Positions 27,829-36,378 of a DNA stretch of 64,000 nt are shown in pieces. The translations under genes were made by a program, and so were the position numbers. Origin of the DNA: Lysobacterales bacterium (GTDB lineage: Bacteria > Pseudomonadota > Gammaproteobacteria > Xanthomonadales > Rhodanobacteraceae); contig JAJPID010000065.1 of NCBI GenBank assembly GCA_021324945.1, positions 1-64,000 on the forward strand. Direction: 5' to 3'. Below the pieces are notes generated by a model. It did not search any database and had not been told where the DNA came from. It worked only from the letters and a program-made list of their open reading frames with translations. Position 1 is the stretch's first letter, and each line of letters starts with the position of its first letter.

Positions 27829-28494
27829 TTACGCGCCGCTGCTCACCGACGGCGCCAGCTTGCGCTCCTCGAGCAATCCGTGCGCGCTCAGCAGGTGCGC
27901 CAACGCGATCGTGTGTTCCACGTCCAGCTTTTCGAACAGGCGCTGCTTGTAAGTCGAAACGGTTTTCGGACTTAAGTGCAACCGTTCGGCGATTTCGTTG
28001 ACGGCTGCGCCGCGCGCCAGCATCAACGCGACTTCGAGTTCACGCGAAGACAGCGACTCCAGCGGAGATGATTCTCCATCCACTGCTGCCAAGGCCATTT
28101 GCCGCGCGATCGTGGCATCGAGATAGCGTCTGGCTTGCGCGACGGTGCGCACCGCGGTCAACAGCTCTTCCGCGGGACAGGCTTTGGTGAGATAACCGAG
28201 CGCGCCTGATTGCAGCAGCCGACGCGGAAAACGCGCGTCGTCCACCACCGTCAGGATCACGATGCGCGTGGACAACCCCGCGCGCTGCACGCGTTCGGTC
28301 AGTTCGATGCCGCTCATGCCGGGCATGTGCACATCGATCAGCGCGACGTCCGGTTTCAGTGATTTTATCAGGCGCAATCCGTCCTCGGCATCGCTTGCTT
28401 CGCCAGTCACCTCGATATCGGGTTGACCCGAAAGGATCAAACGGAATCCTGCGCGGACGAGCTCGTGGTCGTCCACCAGCACGACGCGGATCAT
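27829..28494 (-). CDS. LuxR-type response regulator, GacA/UvrY family
   Basis: A 221-residue response regulator: receiver domain (1-120) with phospho-acceptor Asp in ALIDVHMPGMSGIEL and the Lys in LGYLTKACPAEELL, then a LuxR-type HTH (LSSRELEVALMLARGAAVNEIAERLHLSPKTVSTYKQRLFEKL). It looks like GacA/UvrY, which with BarA/GacS controls small RNAs that titrate CsrA/RsmA. GGGGAGGGGA precedes the ATG. It lies next to tRNA-Gly and tRNA-Cys, as uvrY does loosely in E. coli (uvrY-uvrC-pgsA-glyW-cysT), but uvrC and pgsA are missing. No cognate kinase is nearby. Confidence 0.88.
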   Translation of the reverse strand: MIRVVLVDDHELVRAGFRLILSGQPDIEVTGEASDAEDGLRLIKSLKPDVALIDVHMPGMSGIELTERVQRAGLSTRIVILTVVDDARFPRRLLQSGALGYLTKACPAEELLTAVRTVAQARRYLDATIARQMALAAVDGESSPLESLSSRELEVALMLARGAAVNEIAERLHLSPKTVSTYKQRLFEKLDVEHTIALAHLLSAHGLLEERKLAPSVSSGA

Positions 28495-28571
28495 GGCGTC
28501 CCCTCCCCAGTTTTCGCCGTCTTCAACTTACGTTCGCCGATGGCGCGATGCAAGCGTGATCGGGCATGGGG

Positions 28572-28599
28572 TTGACTGGCAATACCACGGCGTTATCAT
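28572..28599 (+). promoter_or_regulatory. Promoter of the tRNA-Gly/tRNA-Cys unit
   Basis: TTGACT (28572-28577) and TATCAT (28594-28599), 16 bases apart, lie just before the tRNA-Gly gene. The following GC-rich stretch (CGGACTCGCGCG) resembles the discriminator of stable-RNA promoters under stringent control. Confidence 0.65.
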
Positions 28600-28610
28600 T
28601 TCGGACTCGC

Positions 28611-28686
<76 letters not shown>

Positions 28687-28732
28687 TTTCGTGGCGAAAG
28701 ATCGGGCATCCTGCCGCGACTTTCGCCTCGCG

Positions 28733-28803
28733 GGCGCGGCAAAGCCGCGCCTCGCTCGCGGATGAAATCGAAAATTTCATCCGCCGGCACATCCCTGTGC
28801 CGG
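28733..28803. repeat. Three tandem hairpins between two tRNA genes
   Basis: Three perfect inverted repeats in a row: GGCGCGGC-AAA-GCCGCGCC (28733-28751), GCGGATGAAAT-CGAAA-ATTTCATCCGC (28758-28784) and CCGGCAC-ATCCCT-GTGCCGG (28785-28802, extendable by one pair). A weaker one (GCGAAAG/CTTTCGC) lies just before them. The third loop ATCCCT fits the RTCCMT loop of the 57-nt element. They separate the two tRNAs of one transcript, so they would also be present in the precursor RNA. Confidence 0.7.
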
Positions 28804-28834
28804 ATCGGCGATGCGAAACGCCGCGACAGTCACC

Positions 28835-28908
28835 GGCCAGGTGGCAGAGTGGTCATGCAGCGGACTGCAAATCCGCGTACGCCGGTTCGATTCCGACCCT
28901 GGCCTCCA
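28835..28908 (+). tRNA. tRNA-Cys (anticodon GCA)
   Basis: A 74-base cloverleaf with encoded CCA. The acceptor stem is GGCCAGG/CCTGGCC with U73 discriminator, the anticodon arm is GCGGA-CTGCAAA-TCCGC with anticodon GCA, and the T arm contains GGTTCGATTCC. The U73 discriminator and GCA anticodon are the main CysRS identity elements. Confidence 0.97.
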
Positions 28909-28942
28909 GTTGAGCTGCAAACAATGTCCCTGGAAATCCCTG

Positions 28943-28964
28943 AAAACCGCGCCAGCGGGTTTTT
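28943..28964 (+). terminator. Terminator after tRNA-Cys
   Basis: AAAACC and GGTTTT flank a short GC core (GCGCCAGCG) and are followed by a further T, 34 bases after tRNA-Cys. The form is that of a rho-independent terminator, with a slightly imperfect stem. No tRNA-Leu follows, although one does in the E. coli glyW-cysT-leuZ unit. Confidence 0.55.
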
Positions 28965-29031
28965 ACGAGTTCTCGTCCATGGACGTCCCGCCACTCCGCT
29001 TGAATCCAGCCCAAGCGTGCACAGTGACAGG

Positions 29032-29562
29032 CTATAACGCTGCTTGAGGCATTTTGCGCAACTTGGAATCGTCGTAGCCCAACTGCGCCACACGCGTAGC
29101 GATCTTCTTGTAGTCGGATTGCGAAATGTTCGGGGTGCGGGCAATCACCCATACGTAATCGCGCTTGTCGCGCGCCACGATCGCCTCGCTATAGTCGGTG
29201 TTCAGATAGGCCACGATGTATTGCAGCTTGATCGGTCCGAAGACCCGCACACCCCATACGCCGTTGCCGGTTCCATCGCGCACGTAAGCTGTCGCGTGGG
29301 TTCGCTTGCTCGGTCCGTTGAAGCCGCCTTCGTGGAAACTCAGGGAAGTGCGGATCGTGCCATCAGGCTGCAACGTGTAGGTTTCGATCGCGTTGTAGGC
29401 GTTCTTCTCGTAACGGGTAGGAATGGCTGCGACCACGTACCACTTGCCCATGAAACGTGACAGATCGACATGCGGTACCGGCTCGATCGCGGACAGGGGG
29501 GTGGCGGCGACCGCAGAGGTAATCAGCGCCAATCCGCAAAGCGATAAATCAAGAACGCGCAT
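29032..29562 (-). CDS. Lipocalin (Blc-like), periplasmic
   Basis: A 176-residue lipocalin with a secretory signal (LSLCGLALITSAVAATPLSA) and no clear lipobox Cys. The calycin signature is DLSRFMGKWYVVAAIPTRYEKNAYNAIETYTL, and the C-terminal part has IVARDKRDYVWVIARTPNIS, as in Blc. Blc proteins bind fatty acids or lysophospholipids and respond to envelope stress. GAGGAA lies six bases before the ATG. It is the last gene of the eight-gene lipid operon. A second lipocalin gene flanks the other end of that operon (36498-37088) and shares most motifs. Confidence 0.88.
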   Translation of the reverse strand: MRVLDLSLCGLALITSAVAATPLSAIEPVPHVDLSRFMGKWYVVAAIPTRYEKNAYNAIETYTLQPDGTIRTSLSFHEGGFNGPSKRTHATAYVRDGTGNGVWGVRVFGPIKLQYIVAYLNTDYSEAIVARDKRDYVWVIARTPNISQSDYKKIATRVAQLGYDDSKLRKMPQAAL

Positions 29563-29593
29563 GAACAATTCCTCGCAGGCTCGCGTCGCTGGT

Positions 29594-30676
29594 TTACGGT
29601 CGCACAAACCGATGATGCGCCACCACCCACTCGCTGCCGTCCGCATATCCGAACAATTCCGCGCACGACATCCAGAACATGCGCCAGCGCTGGAACCAGA
29701 GGTTCGCGCGATCGCCATAAGCGGCTCGAAGCACGCTCATTACCGCGCTTTTCCTCTGGTCTTGATTGGCCAGCCAATGATTGGCGCTGCGCTGATAATG
29801 CGTACCGTCGATCAACCAGCTACGTTCGATTTCCAACCCACGCTGGAAGTGCAACAGCGTGTCGACCGACGGCATGAGTCCGCCCGTGAAGAAATGCCGG
29901 CCCAGCCAGTTGCCTGAGCCCTCTGTCTCGAATGGATACATCAGTTCCGTGTGCGCAAAGATATGGACGAACAGCTTGCCGCCGGGTTTCAACCAGTCTG
30001 CGATGCGCTGCATCAGGATGTCGTAATTGCGCATGTGTTCGAACATTTCCACCGATACGCAACGATCGAATTGCCCGGGTTCCAGGGTGAGCACGTTCAC
30101 GTCGCAGGTGATCACACGCACGTTGGAAATGCCGCGCCTGTCGCATTGTGATTCGATGTATTGGCGCTGGCCGCGCGAATTCGAGATCGCGGTGATGGTC
30201 GCCGCCGGATAATGTTCGGCCATCCAAAGCGTGAGAGAACCCCAGCCGCAACCGAGTTCAAGAATGTTCTGGCCATCGGCCAGCTCCGCGCGCTCGGCGT
30301 ATAACGCCAGCATGGCTTCTTCGGCCTGGGCCAACGTTTCGTCCCCGCGCGGGTAGTGACAGCAAGAGTATTTCAACCGCGGGCCGAGGCAGAGTTCGAA
30401 GAATTTTGCAGGCAGTTCGTAGTGTTGCGCGTTGGCAGCTTCCGTATCGATTGCGACGGGACTGCGTCGCAACGCATCGATGCGCCGCTCGAATCGCTCG
30501 GTTTGAGCTTCCAGTCCACCGGCACGTTCCTCGCTCAGGCGCTGCGCACACATCCGTCGGATGCCCATGCGCAGCAGCGGATCAGGAATCAGTCCACGCT
30601 CGGCCATGCCGAGCAGGCCCGGCGCGGCGCGATCCCGCGGTAGTTCCCGCGCCTCACCCATGGCAATGGAATTCAT
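29594..30676 (-). CDS. SAM-dependent methyltransferase of the CFA synthase family
   Basis: A 360-residue class I methyltransferase related to cyclopropane-fatty-acid synthases and coclaurine-type methyltransferases. The N-terminal HYELPAKFFELCLGPRLKYSCCHYPRGDETLAQAEEAML matches the family entry region; the SAM site is ILELGCGWGSLTLWMAEHYP. It is quite different from the other CFA-family gene in the operon (32021-33280), so the two should not be redundant: one may cyclopropanate and the other methylate acyl chains. GAGGAG precedes the ATG at 30676. It lies 11 bases after the DUF1295 gene and 31 before the lipocalin. Confidence 0.85.
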   Translation of the reverse strand: MNSIAMGEARELPRDRAAPGLLGMAERGLIPDPLLRMGIRRMCAQRLSEERAGGLEAQTERFERRIDALRRSPVAIDTEAANAQHYELPAKFFELCLGPRLKYSCCHYPRGDETLAQAEEAMLALYAERAELADGQNILELGCGWGSLTLWMAEHYPAATITAISNSRGQRQYIESQCDRRGISNVRVITCDVNVLTLEPGQFDRCVSVEMFEHMRNYDILMQRIADWLKPGGKLFVHIFAHTELMYPFETEGSGNWLGRHFFTGGLMPSVDTLLHFQRGLEIERSWLIDGTHYQRSANHWLANQDQRKSAVMSVLRAAYGDRANLWFQRWRMFWMSCAELFGYADGSEWVVAHHRFVRP

Positions 30677-30687
30677 GATTTTGCTCC

Positions 30688-31473
30688 TCACCTCACGGGT
30701 TGTTTTGGAAACCACGGAATCAAAACTGATGTGCTTTGCTGATACGCGCGATAGTCGTCACCGCGGGTGCGCAACGCTTGCATCTCGGTCCAGGGAATGC
30801 CGGTAAACCAGCGCAGGAAGGCGTACATCGCCACTGGGCCGACCCAAGTCAGCCCCCACACCGGCGAACTTGCGGCGAAGGCTACATAAGCGAACCAGTG
30901 CAGCCATTCAAAGAAGTAGTTGGGATGTCGCGAATACCGCCACAATCCGACTCGGCAGACTTTCGCGCGATTGGCCGCATCGGCACGAAACCGCCGCAAC
31001 TGTCGATCGGCGATCGTTTCGCCGATCACGCTGAGTAACCAAATCGCGCCACCCACGACGAGCCAAAAAGCATTTGTTCGAGGCGTGCGTGCCACTGCCA
31101 GAAACGGCAACGCGAACAACACGATCACTACGGTCTGTGCCTGGAAGAAAATGAAGAACTTCCATTGCGCGGACCCTTGCCAGTGGCGGCGCATGGCCTG
31201 ATAGCGGCCGTCCTCCGGATCGTGGCGCACGCGCGCGAACAGATGCGATGCCAGACGCAAACTCCACAGTCCACCGGCAAGCGCGACCGCGATGCGCGGC
31301 CACATCTCGCCGTCTTCCAGTATTGCCATCAGCAGCGCCCCGATTCCGAGTCCGGCCGCCCACAATGCGTCGACGATCGTGGCGTTGCTGCGCGTGCGCT
31401 GCCACCACCAACCCGCGGCCATCATCGCAATGCTGATGAGCCACAGCCACAACAACGGCAACCACGAGTTCAC
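30688..31473 (-). CDS. DUF1295 membrane protein (steroid reductase-like)
   Basis: A 261-residue polytopic membrane protein of the DUF1295 family, which resembles the C-terminal domain of 3-oxo-5-alpha-steroid 4-dehydrogenases. The family box GLWRYSRHPNYFFEWLHW is present near residue 175, with hydrophobic segments before and after, and a C-terminal WTEMQALRTRGDDYRAYQQSTSVLIPW. It probably reduces or isomerises a lipid, using NAD(P)H. The start is the GTG at 31473, overlapping the DUF2878 stop as GTGA; a longer upstream reading is only a shadow of that gene. Confidence 0.85.
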   Translation of the reverse strand: MNSWLPLLWLWLISIAMMAAGWWWQRTRSNATIVDALWAAGLGIGALLMAILEDGEMWPRIAVALAGGLWSLRLASHLFARVRHDPEDGRYQAMRRHWQGSAQWKFFIFFQAQTVVIVLFALPFLAVARTPRTNAFWLVVGGAIWLLSVIGETIADRQLRRFRADAANRAKVCRVGLWRYSRHPNYFFEWLHWFAYVAFAASSPVWGLTWVGPVAMYAFLRWFTGIPWTEMQALRTRGDDYRAYQQSTSVLIPWFPKQPVR

Positions 31474-32024
31474 GGCGAACTTCCGTGCGGCAAAACGGTT
31501 CCGCGCGGTATGTCCCGCACGTGCGACCAGCGACGGGCCAGCGCTGTGAGCGTTGGCAAAGCGATGGCCCAACCGATTCCCAGTGCCAGCAACGTACGCC
31601 ACGTCGGCGGCGCGAGCACCACCGCATGCAGGCGCGCTGCGGCGAGGAAAGAAAGCGGGCCGCCGATTGCGCCGAACGAGGCGGCGGTCCACGGCCGGCC
31701 GTGCAAGTAGCCAAACAACGGCAGGATTGTCAAGGCGAAGGCCACCCACACCGCCATGAGCCAGGCCGGAATGACGGCGAGCGGCCACGGCGACGCGTAA
31801 CGGATCAGGCCAGACTGCACCCAGACGAAATCCAGTGCACTACCGAGCAGCAGCGCGATTCCGATGAGTCGCAAGTCGATGCCGCGTCGGGTCGACACAC
31901 CCAGCCGCCATGCGATGAATACGGCGGCGGCAAGCAGGCCCGGCAATGTCGACCCACGCCCCGCGCCGATCACCGCGATGAACCACACGGCTTGGTAAGC
32001 GGCGAGGATGATCCAGAACATCAT
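31470..32024 (-). CDS. DUF2878 membrane protein
   Basis: A 184-residue membrane protein with about six hydrophobic segments, matching the DUF2878 family that travels with cyclopropane-fatty-acid synthase and DUF1365 genes. Recognisable stretches are SALDFVWVQSGLIRYASPWPLAVIPAWLMAVWVAFA and PLFGYLHGRPWTAASFGAIGGPLSFLAAARL. The ATG at 32024 overlaps the cfa stop as ATGA. Function is unknown; context places it in membrane-lipid remodelling. Confidence 0.83.
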   Translation of the reverse strand: MMFWIILAAYQAVWFIAVIGAGRGSTLPGLLAAAVFIAWRLGVSTRRGIDLRLIGIALLLGSALDFVWVQSGLIRYASPWPLAVIPAWLMAVWVAFALTILPLFGYLHGRPWTAASFGAIGGPLSFLAAARLHAVVLAPPTWRTLLALGIGWAIALPTLTALARRWSHVRDIPRGTVLPHGSSP

Positions 32025-33280
32025 GACATGGCCTCGGCGCGACGCCAGCCTGGCCTGGCCAGCAGCAAATGCGAGACGCCGATCGAGCGTTCGCGGAATC
32101 CGCCCTCGCAATAGGCCAGATAAAACTCCCACATGCGAATGAAAGGTTCGTCGTAACCCAGAGCGCGTACCCGATCCAGTTTCGTCATGAATCGCTCGCG
32201 CCAGGCACGCAAGGTGCGCGCGTAGGAATCACCGAAATCCGCTTGAGCGATCAATGCGAGATCACAGACGCGCGACTTGGCGGCCAGCATGGCGCTGAGC
32301 GAAGGGATGAAACTGCCGGGAAATACGTGGCGTTTGATGAAATCGACCGACTTGCACGCTCGCGCGTAGCGGTGGTCCTCGATCGTGATGGCCTGAATCA
32401 GGGCCTGACCTTCAGGGGTCAGCAGAGCACCCACTTTACGGAAGTATTCGTCCAGATATTCGGCGCCGATCGCCTCGATCATTTCGATCGAAACCAGTTT
32501 GTCATAGGTGCCTTCGAGATCGCGATAATCCCTCAACAGCACCTTGATGCGATCCTGCAGCCCGGCTTGCGCCACGCGCTCGCTTGCCAGCGCGTGTTGT
32601 TCGCGCGAAATCGTGGTGGTGGTGACATGACAGCCATAGTGCTTGGCCGCGTACAAGGCAAAACCGCCCCAGCCGGTGCCAATCTCGATCACCCGATCAT
32701 CGGCCTTCAGATCGAGCTTGCGACAGATCGTGTCGAGCTTGCGGGTGGAGGCCTGCTCGAGTGTGTCGTCCGCGTCGGACCAGATCGCCGACGAATACAT
32801 CAGATCGCTCGACAGGAACAGCTTGAAGAACTCGTTGCCCAGATCGTAATGCGCGGCGATATTCCGGCGCGCGCCGCTACGCGTATTGCGCTGCAGCGCG
32901 TGCCAGACCCGCATCGCAATGCCGCCAAGGCGTGCCAACCCTGTCTCCATGCCATCGAGCAGATCGCGATTGCGTACCAGCAACTGCACCAGCGCGACGA
33001 GATCGTCGCAACGCCATGAGCCCTCCATGTACGCCTCACCGGCTCCGACACTGCCATTGCTGGCGATGGCGCGGTAGAACGCCGGATCAAGTACATCGAT
33101 GCGCACGCGCAAATCGCCGGATGCTTCCCCCAATTCGACAACGCCCAACGCGTCGCGCAAGACCAGTTGCCCGTGCCGCACTCCGCGCACCTGCGCGATC
33201 AGGCGTCCGCGCAGGAGACGATCGAGGCTGCCGAACTCACCCCGCAGCTGATCAACTTCGAGATCGACGATGGCGTTCAT
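32021..33280 (-). CDS. cfa: Cyclopropane-fatty-acyl-phospholipid synthase
   Basis: A 419-residue CFA synthase, which adds a methylene group from S-adenosylmethionine across double bonds of phospholipid acyl chains in place. The N-terminal lipid-binding domain (1-120) is followed by the catalytic domain: AAHYDLGNEFFKLFLSSDLMYSSAIW, SAM site VIEIGTGWGGFALYAAKHYG, bicarbonate/active-site region SIEMIEAIGAEYLDEYF, and VDFIKRHVFPGSFIPS. It overlaps DUF1365 upstream and DUF2878 downstream by four bases each. The family member in such clusters sometimes makes methylated rather than cyclopropane chains. Confidence 0.92.
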   Translation of the reverse strand: MNAIVDLEVDQLRGEFGSLDRLLRGRLIAQVRGVRHGQLVLRDALGVVELGEASGDLRVRIDVLDPAFYRAIASNGSVGAGEAYMEGSWRCDDLVALVQLLVRNRDLLDGMETGLARLGGIAMRVWHALQRNTRSGARRNIAAHYDLGNEFFKLFLSSDLMYSSAIWSDADDTLEQASTRKLDTICRKLDLKADDRVIEIGTGWGGFALYAAKHYGCHVTTTTISREQHALASERVAQAGLQDRIKVLLRDYRDLEGTYDKLVSIEMIEAIGAEYLDEYFRKVGALLTPEGQALIQAITIEDHRYARACKSVDFIKRHVFPGSFIPSLSAMLAAKSRVCDLALIAQADFGDSYARTLRAWRERFMTKLDRVRALGYDEPFIRMWEFYLAYCEGGFRERSIGVSHLLLARPGWRRAEAMS

Positions 33281-34107
33281 GAGGGTACTTTGCTGGCTGG
33301 ATGGTCATACACCGGATTGCCTTTCAACCACAGGCGCAGTGCCTGCCAGTAGATCGTGCCGATCACCTGTGTGGTCATGAGTGGATAACGCCACAGCACG
33401 CGCGCAAGCGAGAACCCATTCAGCGGTCGACGCTGCAGGTGTAGATCCGCATCGAATTCCCGCTCATCGCCGCGCTTCACGTCCATGTGTACCTGCAAGG
33501 TTTCACCGGGAACGGTGAAGCGCCAATCGTAATGACGATCCATCGGCATGAAAGGCGAGACGTGGAAGGCTTTGGGGAATGTCCAGCGCAAGGCACGGCC
33601 ATGACGCTGCGCGCTCTCCAGGGGCAGGACATGCGCATGGCGTTCTTTCCACGGCGTGTTGGTGATTTCCGCGACGATACAAACCAGGCTCACTCCATCT
33701 TCGGCGAAGCAGTAGTAAAAGCTCACCGGGTTGAACACAAACCCGAAATAGCGCAGATGGGTCAGCAATCGAATCGGTCCCAGCGGACGCCTTCCGGCGA
33801 CCTGCTCGACGCGATGTCGCACCGCTTCGGAGAGCGGTACTTTCGCAGGACCCAGATAGTCCGTACGCCGGAATTCGGCCACGTTGCGACCTTGGGATGA
33901 CCACAGCCAGCGCTTGGCGAACAGGCTCTCGATTTCGTCCAGGTCTAGATACAGTTGTGCCAGGCGAAACGAAAACGCGTGCGGATGCGGGGCGTACCTG
34001 CGATGCCGCACCCTCCCCTCATATACGGCACTCGCCAGCGCAGCCGTACACGCATCGGACCTCGCTTGCGGCTGCCAGACATCGCGTTTTTGCGCTACGG
34101 CGCTCAT
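33277..34107 (-). CDS. DUF1365 domain protein
   Basis: A 276-residue DUF1365 protein. Visible marks: YEGRVRHRRYAPHPHAFSFRLAQLYLDLDEI, then LLTHLRYFGFVFNPVSFYYCF and the C-terminal WRYPLMTTQVIGTIYWQALRLWLKG. This family is almost always found between an FAD-dependent amine-oxidase-like gene and a CFA synthase, as here, and is thought to act in the same lipid pathway. The ATG at 34107 overlaps the stop of the FAD gene (ATGA). Confidence 0.9.
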   Translation of the reverse strand: MSAVAQKRDVWQPQARSDACTAALASAVYEGRVRHRRYAPHPHAFSFRLAQLYLDLDEIESLFAKRWLWSSQGRNVAEFRRTDYLGPAKVPLSEAVRHRVEQVAGRRPLGPIRLLTHLRYFGFVFNPVSFYYCFAEDGVSLVCIVAEITNTPWKERHAHVLPLESAQRHGRALRWTFPKAFHVSPFMPMDRHYDWRFTVPGETLQVHMDVKRGDEREFDADLHLQRRPLNGFSLARVLWRYPLMTTQVIGTIYWQALRLWLKGNPVYDHPASKVPS

Positions 34108-35378
34108 GCAGCGAGTTCCCGGGCCTGTTCGAACGTCGAACCGCGCTTTCCGATGGAGCGTGCCACTTCCATCGCCGAGCGCATGCCATCCTCGTGAAAT
34201 CCGAACCCCCAATACGCGCCGGCGAACCAGGTGCGTCGCTTCCCTTGGATTTCCGCTTTGCGCCGCTGCGCGGCGAAGGCGGCCTCGTCATACACCGGAT
34301 GGTGGTAGCGCATGCGGCGCAGGATCTTTTTCGGGTCGATCGCATGCGTGCGATTGAGCGTCACCACGAATGGTTCCGCGGAATCGATGCTTTGCAGAAA
34401 ATTCATGCAATAACTGACGGTGCAGGTCTGTTGGGGATTACGCGGCACGAATGCATTCCAGGCAGCCCAGGCCTTGCGACGCCGGGGCAACAACGAGGCG
34501 TCGGTGTGCAGCACGACTTCGTTGGGCTGATAGCGGATCGCGCCGAGAATCTCGCGTTCATCGTTGCCCGCATCGCGCAACAGTGTCAGTGCCTGATCGC
34601 TGTGGCAGGCCAGCACGACGTGATCGAAGCGCTCGGTGCCGGCCGCGCTGCACAGTTCGATGCCTTCCGCATCGCGTCGGATTTCGCGTACGGGGCAGGC
34701 AAGTCGCTCGCCTACGCGCCAGCACGCTCGCATGGCGCGGATATATGTAGCCGACCCACCACGCACCACGCACCACTGCGGACGGCCGCTGATCTGCAAC
34801 ATTTGATGGTTGGCCATGAACTGCACCAGATAGCGTGCGGGAAACTGCAAGATCTCCTTCGCTGGAGAAGACCACAGCGCCGACGCCATCGGCACCAGGT
34901 GCTGATCACGGAATGCGTCGCCGTAAGCGCGCTCGGCCAGATATTCTCCCAACGTCGGACCGGACTCGCCGGTTTCCAGCAAGGCAGGCGCTTCACGATA
35001 GAAGCGCAGCAGATCGACCACCATTCCGTAAAACCGCGGTGACAGCAGATTGCGCCTCTGACAGAACAGCGTGTCCAGAGATGTCGCGCTGTATTCCAAT
35101 CCGCTCGCTTCGTCATGCACGGAGAAGCTCATCGTGGTCGGCTGCGAGTCAACTCGCAGTTCGTCCAGCATCGCAGTCAACAGCGGATAGTGTGTGCGGT
35201 TGTAGACGATGAAACCGGTATCGACCGCGTAACGCACACCCTGCAATTCGATGTCGTGCGTATGCGTGTGGCCACCGAGATAATCGTTCGCCTCGAACAA
35301 CGTGACATCGTGGCAGCGAGAAAGCTGCCACGCGCTGACCAGACCAGAGATTCCAGAGCCCACGACGGCGATACGCAC
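34104..35378 (-). CDS. FAD-dependent amine-oxidase-like oxidoreductase
   Basis: A 424-residue flavoprotein. The N-terminus is the Rossmann dinucleotide fold (RIAVVGSGISGLVSAWQLSR, then an acidic end at VTLFEAND), followed by GGHTHTHDIELQGVRYAVDTGFIVYN, a signature of the FAD oxidoreductases that partner with DUF1365 and CFA synthase. The C-terminal FAD motif is near GAYWGFGFHEDGMRSA. The likely start is a GTG at 35378 with GGAG eight bases upstream; a TTG at 35384 would overlap the desaturase stop. Relatives in alphaproteobacteria act in furan fatty-acid formation (Ufa proteins); that role here is inference. Confidence 0.88.
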   Translation of the reverse strand: MRIAVVGSGISGLVSAWQLSRCHDVTLFEANDYLGGHTHTHDIELQGVRYAVDTGFIVYNRTHYPLLTAMLDELRVDSQPTTMSFSVHDEASGLEYSATSLDTLFCQRRNLLSPRFYGMVVDLLRFYREAPALLETGESGPTLGEYLAERAYGDAFRDQHLVPMASALWSSPAKEILQFPARYLVQFMANHQMLQISGRPQWCVVRGGSATYIRAMRACWRVGERLACPVREIRRDAEGIELCSAAGTERFDHVVLACHSDQALTLLRDAGNDEREILGAIRYQPNEVVLHTDASLLPRRRKAWAAWNAFVPRNPQQTCTVSYCMNFLQSIDSAEPFVVTLNRTHAIDPKKILRRMRYHHPVYDEAAFAAQRRKAEIQGKRRTWFAGAYWGFGFHEDGMRSAMEVARSIGKRGSTFEQARELAA

Positions 35379-35380
35379 GG

Positions 35381-36349
35381 TCAATCTCCGGCCTTCTCGA
35401 GCACCCAGGCTGGTACGGGTTTCAGATCGTGTACTACCCCCAAGAGCGACAACAGTTTCAAGCCATACCAGGTCAGATCGATCTCGCCGGGACGAAATCC
35501 CTGCCGCGCAGAGCCAGGAAAGAAATGGTGGTTGTTGTGCCAGCCTTCGCCTAAGGTCAACAGCGCAAGCCAGAGATTGTTGCGGCTGTTGTCTTGCGTG
35601 TCGAACCGACGTTTCCCATAACGGTGCGCGAGCGAATTGATCGTCACCGAAGCGTGGAACAGCAGCACGGTCGATACAAAGAAGCCCCACGTCACCATCT
35701 GCGCACCGCTGGTGTGCAGGCCGGGCGAGACGTGGTGCAGGAGTACGCCCAATGCGTACAGAGAGATCGCCAGAAGCAGCGGTACCAGCGTGTCGTAACG
35801 ATCCAGCCAGCGCAGCTCCGGAAATTTCGCCAGGTCCGGTACCCGCTCAAAGTCGGTGCGGAATGCACGGGGAGTCAGGAACCAGCCCATGTGGCTCCAC
35901 AGAAAGCCGTACACGCCGGGCGCATGTGGATCGAGGTGGGTGTCGGCATTGCGGTGATGACTGCGATGATGTGCCGCCCACCACAGCGGCCCACGCTGAA
36001 CGCTGGCCGCGCCGAGCAGCGCGAACAAGAATTGCATCGGCCGTGACGCACGAAAGGTGCGGTGCGCGAAATAGCGGTGATAAAAACCCGTCAACGCAAA
36101 CATGCGCAGCACATAGAGCGCCGCCGCCGCGATCAGCGCGACCGGCGAAACGCCGACCCACGCAACCAGCAGACAGCCCAGGTGGAGCACGATGAACGGA
36201 ACCGCGCGCAGCCAGTCGATCCGGTCGGCACGCACGGCTGCGTTCTCTGCATCGACCGACGTATCGAACCACGCGCGCAGGCGCTGCAAGCGGCGTGGGC
36301 GTACCGTATCGGCGGACACGGACAATGATTCGGTGGGAGAGAGTGGCAT
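35381..36349 (-). CDS. Acyl-CoA/acyl-lipid delta-9-type fatty acid desaturase
   Basis: A 322-residue membrane di-iron desaturase. The three His boxes are HRYFAH, HRSHH and HNNHH, with about four membrane segments between them. GFLWSHMGWFLTPRAF and GEGWHNNHHFFPGSARQGFRPGEIDLTW are typical of the stearoyl-CoA-like family. It inserts double bonds aerobically and so supplies substrate for the two CFA-family enzymes downstream. It is the first gene of the eight-gene operon, two bases before the FAD gene, and has an ECF-type promoter 30-55 bases upstream. Confidence 0.92.
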   Translation of the reverse strand: MPLSPTESLSVSADTVRPRRLQRLRAWFDTSVDAENAAVRADRIDWLRAVPFIVLHLGCLLVAWVGVSPVALIAAAALYVLRMFALTGFYHRYFAHRTFRASRPMQFLFALLGAASVQRGPLWWAAHHRSHHRNADTHLDPHAPGVYGFLWSHMGWFLTPRAFRTDFERVPDLAKFPELRWLDRYDTLVPLLLAISLYALGVLLHHVSPGLHTSGAQMVTWGFFVSTVLLFHASVTINSLAHRYGKRRFDTQDNSRNNLWLALLTLGEGWHNNHHFFPGSARQGFRPGEIDLTWYGLKLLSLLGVVHDLKPVPAWVLEKAGD

Positions 36350-36378
36350 AAGACCCCATCGGGCAAGGACAATCCGGT

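Noticed and set aside
28909-29031. A third tRNA (Leu) after tRNA-Cys
   Set aside because: No acceptor or T-arm sequence could be found; the stretch holds a terminator instead.
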